This document shows, piece by piece, positions 56,936 to 64,000 of a DNA stretch of 64,000 bases (position 1 is the stretch's first letter; every line of letters starts with the position of its first letter). The notes beneath the pieces were generated by a model that saw nothing but the letters and a program-made list of their open reading frames with translations, had not been told where the DNA came from and did not search any database. Where the stretch lies: positions 5,418,001-5,482,000 of the forward strand of contig OX638370.1 of NCBI GenBank assembly GCA_951812925.1, written 5' to 3'. The position numbers and the translations under genes are program-made. The stretch comes from Calliopum simillimum. Lineage: Eukaryota > Arthropoda > Insecta > Diptera > Lauxaniidae.

Positions 56936-58764
56936 TGTTTGACAGATCCAAAGACTTCCGATAAATAGAACAAATAATCGTTTGAAGGCCTGTTTTGTCC
57001 GGAAATTTCTATCAAATCAGAATCCTTTTGAAGCACACTGTCAACGCGAATGGAATCTCTTGGAAAGTCTTACTTGAGAGGAATATTTAAGAGTGGGTTT
57101 GCTCGTACGAACTCAGTTCATGAACGCTCATCTACAGTAAAAGCACGCGACAGGTTTTTGTATAAAAATCTTTTAAAAAGTAGGATTATTCTGCCAAAAA
57201 TAGGTATATACTGCTAAAAACAGGTATATAAAAACAGCATATATGAAAACGTTCGGTATGTTAATATAAAATGTTAAAATTTTTTTGCTTTAGTCAAGTA
57301 ATTCTTCAAGAAAAGTTCGCTAGCTTTTGGGCTATACAGTTTTAAGCAATGTGTTACGTCGATTTCTGATTCAGGATAACACTTATCTTACTGCTATTTA
57401 TTTTTCCTAATGGGTATGAAGGACTCTGAACAAATACAGATAATGCAAATTTAAAACATTTTGCTTGTTTGTTTGTTATTATTACTGTCAGTCAAATGCA
57501 AATTATTCACATTCCTTTGGAGAATTGGTTGGCTTGTACTTAAAAAGGTAGTACTTACACATACATGCATACATACAAACATATATTAATGCAGCCCATT
57601 GTGTAAGTTAATCCTTTGGCTTGCCACCTGCATAATTATATATTGTTGCTGGTTTTGTTGTTGTTGTAATTGTTTTATAAAAGAATGATGCCACCTCGTT
57701 GCTTTTTTTGTTGAATGTGCGCATGTTTTGCATGCAGAAAATTCATAATTGATAATTGCATGCCGATGGACGATGACGGTTGGAGCAACCACCACGTACC
57801 ACAATGAGATGTCGTGCATTTTGGTAGCACTTTGTTTGGAGTACCCTCATATTTTTCTTTGGTTTTTTTTTTTTTTTTTTGTTATGCGTTGACATTTTAC
57901 GCCTCATTATAAATTGAATTGACAGCGAAAAATAAAGTAAAATAATGAAGCGTTGAGGAAATCTGTATTTTTAAAGGAAATAATTTTTGGTTATGGAGCG
58001 TTTACTCTTTTACATACCTTAGTTAGTTACTATAATCTCGATTTATATTATATGTACCATGTTACATAGAGCATTAAGATACTATACTGTTGCAAAATTT
58101 ATTCTTTAAGTTACCTATGATATGTTTTAAGAGTTCAAGCAACGAATTGTGAAGCTAAGAAAATCACAACAAATTTCAATCATTCTGAAGTATCTTCTTT
58201 TTAATTCAGTTTTATTAAAATCATCATAAAAACTAATTTTTCTGTTCAAAAAATAGACACTTTTGCATTTGCAGTACAAAATTATTAACATTTACTTTAA
58301 CAACATCTTGAAGACATAGAAAATAACTTTTACACTGCAATCAAACTGATACTGAACGCTACAGCTCAAAGCGTATAAGCTTATGTATGCACCATCTGTT
58401 ATGTTTCTAATCGACAGTTCCCGCAAATGTGTTTACACGGTAGCGTACTATACACCGATTTATCTAGAGTCTCGCAAAATTAGGTTTTTATTCTCCCGCT
58501 TTTACTCTGAAAAACTAAAATAAAAACTACACGATTTTTTGAATATGAGGTTATTAGTTTTAACCAAACTATTTTGCTGTACACAGCTCTTCTTACTCAA
58601 TATTTTCTTTTGTTGTTTATCTTTATGGAACGCCTAAAACCCAGTAAACGCTATAAATTACACATTTTATTACTTTTATGATATTGCATTGCTCCGATTT
58701 TTACTATGTTACATGTACTAATCTACTATGATATTTTATAAATACTATAACTAGTGAAAAACAA
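56936..58764. other. gene-free stretch
   Basis: No gene is recognised. GGTATATACTGCTAAAAACA is partly duplicated at about 57200-57230. A T18 tract lies at about 57866-57881. The minus frame 57586-57819 has GTT/CAA triplets and no domain. Confidence 0.5.
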
Positions 58765-59790
58765 ATTTCGACCCTTTAAACATTTTTCGACTTTATGAAT
58801 ATTTTTCGACTCCTCTAATTTCTTATGATTTTTCAACATTTTTCAGTTTCATAAGCATTTTTTGACAATTTTCCATGTTTTTTATACGCTTATTCGATAA
58901 TCTTTCGACTCCTTGAATATTTTTCGACTTTTTGAACATTTTTCGCCTTTTTGAGAATTTTTCAAGGTATTGAACATTTACCGACTTTTTGAACATATTT
59001 CGACTTTTTGAGAAAATCCAAGTAATGAACATTTTTCAACTTTTGTAGATTTTTCGATTTTTTGAGAATTTTTGCAGGTTTGAACATTTTTTCGATTTTT
59101 TGAACATTATTCGATTTCCTGACAATTTTTCGACTTTTTCCACATTGTTCGACTTTTTGTACATTTTTCGACTTTTTGCACATTTTTCGACTTTTTGAGA
59201 ATTTTTCCAGGTATTGAACTTTTTGAGAATCCATGTACTAAAAATTTTCGACTTTTTGAGAATTTTTCAACTTTTGAACATTTTTCGGCTCCTTGAATAT
59301 TTGTCGTCTTTTTGAATTTTTTTCGACTTTTTGAACATTTCGCAAATTTTGAAAAATTTTCGACTTCTTGACAAATTTTCGACTTTTTAGAATTTTTCCA
59401 GGTATTTTTAAGCTTTTGAACATTTTTCAACTTTTGAACATTTTCCAACTTTTGAACATTTTTCAAATTTGAATATTTTTCGACTTTTTGAACATTTCGC
59501 AAATTTTGAAAAATTTTCGACTTTTGACAGATTTTTGATTTTTTGATCATTTTTCGACTTTTTGCAAATTTTTTCGACTTTTTGAGAATTTTTCAGGTAT
59601 TATTGACCATTTTTCAACTTTTGAACATTTTTCGACATTTCAAATATTTTTCGATTTTTTAAACATTTTTCGACTCCTTGAATATTTTTAGACTTTTTGA
59701 ACATTTGACGACTTTTTGAGAACTTTCCTGATAGGTATTGAACACTTTTCGACTATTTTGAGCATTTTTTGACTTTTGAACATTATTTAG
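58765..59790. repeat. degenerate minisatellite array (TTTTTCGACTTTTTGAACA type)
   Basis: The unit is the same as at 44460-45205, with longer composites such as TTTTTGAGAATTTTTCCAGGTATTGAAC recurring at about 58950, 59010, 59195 and 59575. The minus-strand open frames 59107-59550 (147 codons), 58962-59234 and 58823-59032 are Lys/Ser/Val repeats (VQKVEKCSKSRK) and not genes. Confidence 0.94.
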
Positions 59791-60880
59791 AAAAATTTCG
59801 CAGTATAATATATAATAAACGAAAGTTTCGCCATCTCCATTAAAGACAGCTTTCACTGTTTATGACAAAAGTACCAGACGAAATATGATATTACTATGAT
59901 TTCACTGCTTATTTTTTAAACTTTTTGCAGTTAATAAATATTTAAAATTTTCACATTGCATCCTTTTGTGTAATAAAACGCCAATTTAATGCAACACTTA
60001 ACTACTACTTTACTCATTTTTTTCTTGAAATAAAAAAGAGTAATAAAGTATAATACCAAACACCATAAAGTATAACAAAAAAGTAAATAAATTAAACTTC
60101 ATGTTCTTTCAAAGGACCGAAAAAGGATGCGCTCTCGCAAGAGAGAATTTGAAACTTATGTTCACAGTTAATTACATGAAATGACAACACACACACAGCA
60201 GAGGGCACTACTTAAATGTAACCACTTGTGTTGCTTTATGATTATATAACAAGAAAAAGAGGAGTAATAGAAATAGTAGTCAAAAATTAAAAAAATGTAG
60301 TAGAAAATAGTATAAATACAAAAAAAGGAACTACGCAAAAATAACACCAAAGCGGGCATGCAAAAAATGTCAATATTTTAAAGAAAAATACAAATAAAAA
60401 CAAGTGAAGTACGAAAAAGCCGAAACGCAGTAAGTAGTGAAAAATTATAATACTTGTATCAACAAGCGAAAAAGTGCAAAATAAAAGCCTTTGCAAAAAC
60501 AAAAATAAAAAAAACAAAAAAAGCAAAGCAAAAAATTAAAAAATATTGAAGTGCGTCTGGGAGCAGCTTAAGTGAGTCAGTCACTTCAAAAAAAAAAATG
60601 AGCCAAGCAGCAGTTACTGTAGCTAAAGATGGTAATGAAGTGTTACAAAGTACCTAGTGATACAAAAATCGGATAAGTAAGAAGTTCATTTTGGCAAATT
60701 TATCAAAAATCGCAAGAAAATAGCAACATAAAGTTAATGAAATAAACCCATAATTCTTTACTTCATGCAATCCTGTTACTCTTAACATGGTTAAATATGG
60801 CTAACATATGCAAATACTGCAAGTATACGGTTTTTTTAATGAAATTGGGCCAAATTATATCAACATTCTTCAAAATTTAT
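59791..60880. other. gene-free stretch
   Basis: No gene is recognised. It is A-rich on the plus strand (60240-60540), which creates Phe/Leu-rich minus frames at 60168-60359 and 60287-60526. Confidence 0.5.
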
Positions 60881-60889
60881 CGATATATT

Positions 60890-61845
60890 TTTCTCGCGAT
60901 ATTTTCAGTTTTTTCAACATTTTTTTAAACTTTTCGATTTTCTCAACATTTTTCGACTTTTTCAAAATATATCGATTTTCTCAAAATTTCTCGACTTCTT
61001 CAAAACTTTTCGATTTTCTCAACATTTTTCGACTTCTTCAAAACTTATTGATTTTCTCAACATTTTTCGACTTTTTTAAGACTTATCAAAATATTTCCAA
61101 TTCTTCGAAACTTTTCGATTTTCTCACCATTTTTCGACTTTTTCAAGTTTATCAATATTTTTCGACTTCTTCAAAATTTTTCGACTTCTTCAAAACTTAT
61201 CGATTTTCTCAACATTTTTCAAAACTTATCGATTTTCTCAAAATTTTTGGACTTTTTCAAAACTTATCGATTTTCTCAACATTTTTCAAAACTTATCGAT
61301 TTTCTCAAAATTTTTGGGTTCTTTCAAAACTTATCGATTTTCTCAAAATCTTCCGACTTCTTCAAAACTTATCGATTTTCTCAACATTTTTCAAAACTTA
61401 TCGATTTTCTCAAAATTTTTGGACCTTTTCAAATTTAAAGATTTTATCAAAATTTTCCGACTTCTTCAAAACTTATCGATTTTCTCAACATTTTCCAATA
61501 CTTATCGATTTTCTCAAAATTTTTCGACTTTTTCAAAACTTATCGATTTTCTCAACATTTTTCGATTTCTTCAAAACTTTTCGATTTTCTCAACAGTTTT
61601 CGACCTCTTCAAAACTTATTGATTTTCTCAACATTTTTCAAAACTTATCAATTTTCTCAAAATTTTTCCAATTCGAAACTTTTCGATTCTCTCACCATTT
61701 TTCGACTTTTTCAAGCTTATCAATATTTTCGACTTCTTCAAAATTTTTCGGCTTCTTCAAAACTTATCGATTTTCTCAAAATTTTCCGACTTCTTCGAAA
61801 CTTTTCGATTTTCTCAAAATTTTTTGACTTTCACTAAATTTTAAG
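60890..61845. repeat. minisatellite array (TTCGACTTCTTCAAAACTTATCGATTTTCTCAA type)
   Basis: Units of about 38-40 bp alternate TTTTTCGACTTCTTC, AAAACTTATCGATTTTCTCA and ACATTTTT blocks, with a higher-order repeat in the middle (61200-61430). The 339-codon plus frame 60808-61827 spans it. All three forward frames of the unit are stop-free, and the frame's peptide switches among FFKTYRFSQ, SSKLIDFLN and LLQNLSIFS. Indels not divisible by three have therefore been tolerated, and no protein is under selection here. Confidence 0.95.
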
Positions 61846-62765
61846 ATTTTGTTTGTAAACATTAAATATCAACCTACAAAGTTCATTTATAGCTACACCA
61901 GATACGATACACTATCCCTAATATCAGGACATAAAGCAAGTGGGGGCCCAAAACAAAAAATCTCTGTATGTATGTATATTTATTGCGTGTACTAAAGGAA
62001 GTAAGGCAGTTAAAGAAAATATAAAAAAAGAAACAAAACAAAAACAAAACAGAAAAAAAGGAAATATAAATAAAACAACAAACAAAGATTTATAAAGCTG
62101 TTGCTTTAAAATTTGCAAACAGAAAAAAAGGGTACTTTAAATTCTTTTAATGCTAAGAAATATAAAAAAAAAGTATCAACACAAAAAAAAAATTTTCCAA
62201 GAATTCAGAAAAAATGAGGAAAAAAAATCAAAAGCAAAACACACTAAAGAAACAAAACGCAAATAAGCCACTCACTCTGTGTAGAAAGTGCAAGCAAACA
62301 AGCCTACACAGAATCGGGAACACACAAGCACAAACACTGATAAAAAAAAAAAAATACAATGGAAACCTTCCAAACAAATGTCAAAAAATTTTGTTTACCA
62401 AATATTAGTTACCGCAGCAGCAGTGGCAGCTTTCGCGTTGTACCGCGAGCAGTGCTTTCCAAAGCTACCAACCAATATGCCACTCATCCAATCCAACCCA
62501 ACCATATGTGCAAGGTTGAGGTCAACCGGAGCTTGGCGGGGTATAAAAAAAAAAATACTTGCGAAACTTCATAACTTGTAATTTTTGTGGAATGGAAAGC
62601 TTAAAGCCGCTCTGTAACCACAAAGGTTGTCCTTTTTTTTTAAGGGATGGTACATTTTCAAGGTGAATGTTAAATCACACAAAAATTTACTAACAGAAAA
62701 TATACTACATAGTAGAAAATGTGAGTATTTAATGTTTGCCCAGGCCAAAGGTTGCACTCTTACTA
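61846..62765. other. gene-free stretch
   Basis: No gene is recognised. The three overlapping plus frames at 62214-62581 are A-rich and mutually exclusive shadows without a domain. The block at 62740-62765 is shared with 56318-56343 and is immediately followed by the mariner end. Confidence 0.5.
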
Positions 62766-63440
62766 TTGGGTGTACAACTTAAAAACCGGAATTTTTTAGC
62801 AAAATTTGATGCTTTATTGTGGAAAAATGTTACAATATATTTTATTCAAAGTATTGTCTATTGGAAGCTACAACATTTCCCCATCTTTCAAGCAATTTAT
62901 GAATTCCATCCCAAAAAAATTGCGCCGGCTTGGCGGCCAAAAATTAATCGAGCCAAAATCTGTTGTTTTCCAGGTAATTTTTGACTGGGGCAGCAATATG
63001 TGGCCGAGCGTTATCGTGGTGGAAAATGATTGACACATGTCTGGTCGTATACGTTGGCCGCTCTGCCTGGATTTTCTGCTTCAATCGGATCAATTGTTGA
63101 CGATAGAGTTGAGCAGTAATGGTTTGGCCACCTGGCAACAGCTCATAATGGATCACACCTAGCTGGTCCTGACCAGGACGTTCTTTGTCTTTGACATCAA
63201 AATAACCACTTTTAAACCACTCGCGACAGCTTGATTCAGCTGGAGCATAGTCCCCATAAACTTCTACAAGAATGCGATGACTTCGGCAGCTGTTTTCTTT
63301 GCAAAAAAATTACCCACTAGAACCCCCCCGCAAATGCTGTCTTTTTCTCCAATTTTCGAAGTTATTCATCGTGAAAAATAATAATGATGCACACAAGATA
63401 AAATTGTTTTGTTGACTGATTTTGACAGCTGTCAAATGTA
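62766..63440 (-). mobile_element. mariner element, twice internally deleted
   Basis: The left end TTGGGTGTACAACTTAAAAA follows a TA (62764-62765) and is a typical mariner-like terminus. No matching complement was found on the right, so that end is lost or too decayed and the right limit is approximate. The minus-strand transposase remnant inside is mariner-type. At about 0.7 kb this is roughly half a full element. Confidence 0.8.
62820..63365 (-). pseudogene. mariner transposase pseudogene, linker and third-Asp region deleted
   Basis: Reading on the minus strand from about 63300: SHRILVEVYGDYAPAESSCR, EWFKSGYFDVKDKERPGQ. This is the N-terminal helix-turn-helix with the W...F..G.FD..DKERPG motif. 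It then jumps directly to the 70-codon open block 62944-63156, LGVIHYELLPGGQTITAQLY, RQQLIRLK and IIFHHDNARPHIAAPVKNYL, which carries the second catalytic Asp. A second jump leads to FFWDGIHKLLERWGNVVASN, RQYFE, the C-terminus. The first Asp (normally before ...GV.YYELL) and the third Asp (normally PYSPD...SD) are both absent. Two internal deletions and a stop after FWLD thus removed most of the catalytic centre. NARPH and the HYELL...T block indicate a true mariner. Confidence 0.9.
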
Positions 63441-64000
63441 CCTTCAAAATGACATATATATAAAGTTCGAGCTTTCACGATATTTGTTAGTACGGACATC
63501 CACCGTTCCAAGAAAACCAAAGGAGCACTTTTGATTCTACTGAAGGTCCATTTTGGCTAAAAAAATATGTTTTTTGGTCATAACTTTTTTTTCATTACAA
63601 AATGGATAGCCGATGGTCCTTTAGAAGTAAAGTTTGTGTACTTACAAAAATGTTGGCGTTTAAAAATTAGTACCTGGAGACCGATCCCTGCTCGGTCAAC
63701 AATCTTATCTTATCATTTTAGTCGATGTTTTTATTCATAGCTATTTTTTTCAATGAAATTCGTACCTTTTCACTTCCAAAGCATTCAAAATGATAAATTA
63801 ACCGATGAGAAAAATAATAAGAAAAAACTCGGAAAATATCGAATGGTATAGAAAAATATCAAGAACTCCAAATTTTTTAAGAGAATTAAAATGACCTAAA
63901 ATAAATAAATGGGATATGCCACGCACCCAAAATATTTCGCCTCTTGTATGGGGGCTGAAGTATCTTACCATCATGCCTCGGAAAGTTCATTCCATTTTTT
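63441..64000. other. gene-free stretch at window end
   Basis: No gene is recognised. A short AT-rich segment with GGAAAATATCGAATGG.ATAGAAAAATATC at about 63830 resembles the CGA minisatellite core, so another array may begin beyond the window. Confidence 0.4.

Noticed and set aside
59107..59550. 147-codon Lys/Ser-rich minus-strand frame
   Set aside because: It is a translation of the TTTTTCGACTTTTTGA array; neighbouring arrays give the same peptide words in other frames.
60808..61827. 339-codon open frame on the plus strand
   Set aside because: It is a minisatellite translation. All three forward frames of the unit are stop-free, and the peptide switches between the three frame products, so frame is not conserved.

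Overview
The window looks like gene-poor, strongly AT-rich insect DNA, most likely from a brachyceran fly. The reasons are the transposon mix (mariner, DD37E Tc1-like, pogo-like, hAT and piggyBac-type elements), the CAG/CTG triplet tracts and the short candidate intron. The species cannot be named from sequence alone; a tephritid or calyptrate fly would fit, but that is inference. No bacterial-type operons, rRNA genes or CRISPR arrays are present. I find no convincing host protein-coding gene. The only non-repetitive open frame of any size is 174 codons (50804-51328, minus) and I do not recognise it. The stretch could be intergenic or lie inside one very large intron.

What can be read is transposon archaeology. 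Autonomous-derived but broken elements: a pogo-like element with terminal inverted repeats (3410-4293), a deleted pogo-like remnant (about 11060-11470), a hAT element with a perfect 8-bp target duplication (15192-16892), a mariner flanked by 66-bp direct repeats (26243-27211), two adjacent Tc1/mariner-superfamily remnants (37085-37560 and 37583-38447), a hAT element interrupted by a DD37E element (40082-41991 with 40623-41885 inside), another pogo-like element (42355-43293) and a deleted mariner (62766 to about 63440). Small non-autonomous elements: a piggyBac-type MITE (6536-6798), a foldback element (11845-13030), a TA-flanked MITE with perfect 34-bp inverted repeats (17511-17768), a foldback MITE (53493-53764) and two copies of another (22539-22815 and 53995-54305).

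The rest is dominated by tandem repeats. At least seven loci carry degenerate minisatellites built on the same AT-rich core with an embedded CGA/CGAC (5870-7755, 23395-23985, 30560-32290, 44460-45205, 49620-50830, 58765-59790, 60890-61845), together roughly a tenth of the window. Two arrays are very homogeneous: an 11-bp repeat (19396-19984) and a hexamer repeat (34961-35816). A 687-bp segment at 31268-31954 is repeated in tandem at 31955-32640 with only one difference seen.

Nothing here works together as a pathway. The biology is insertion, internal deletion, nesting and tandem amplification. Long open frames inside the repeat arrays are by-products of stop-free repeat units, not genes.
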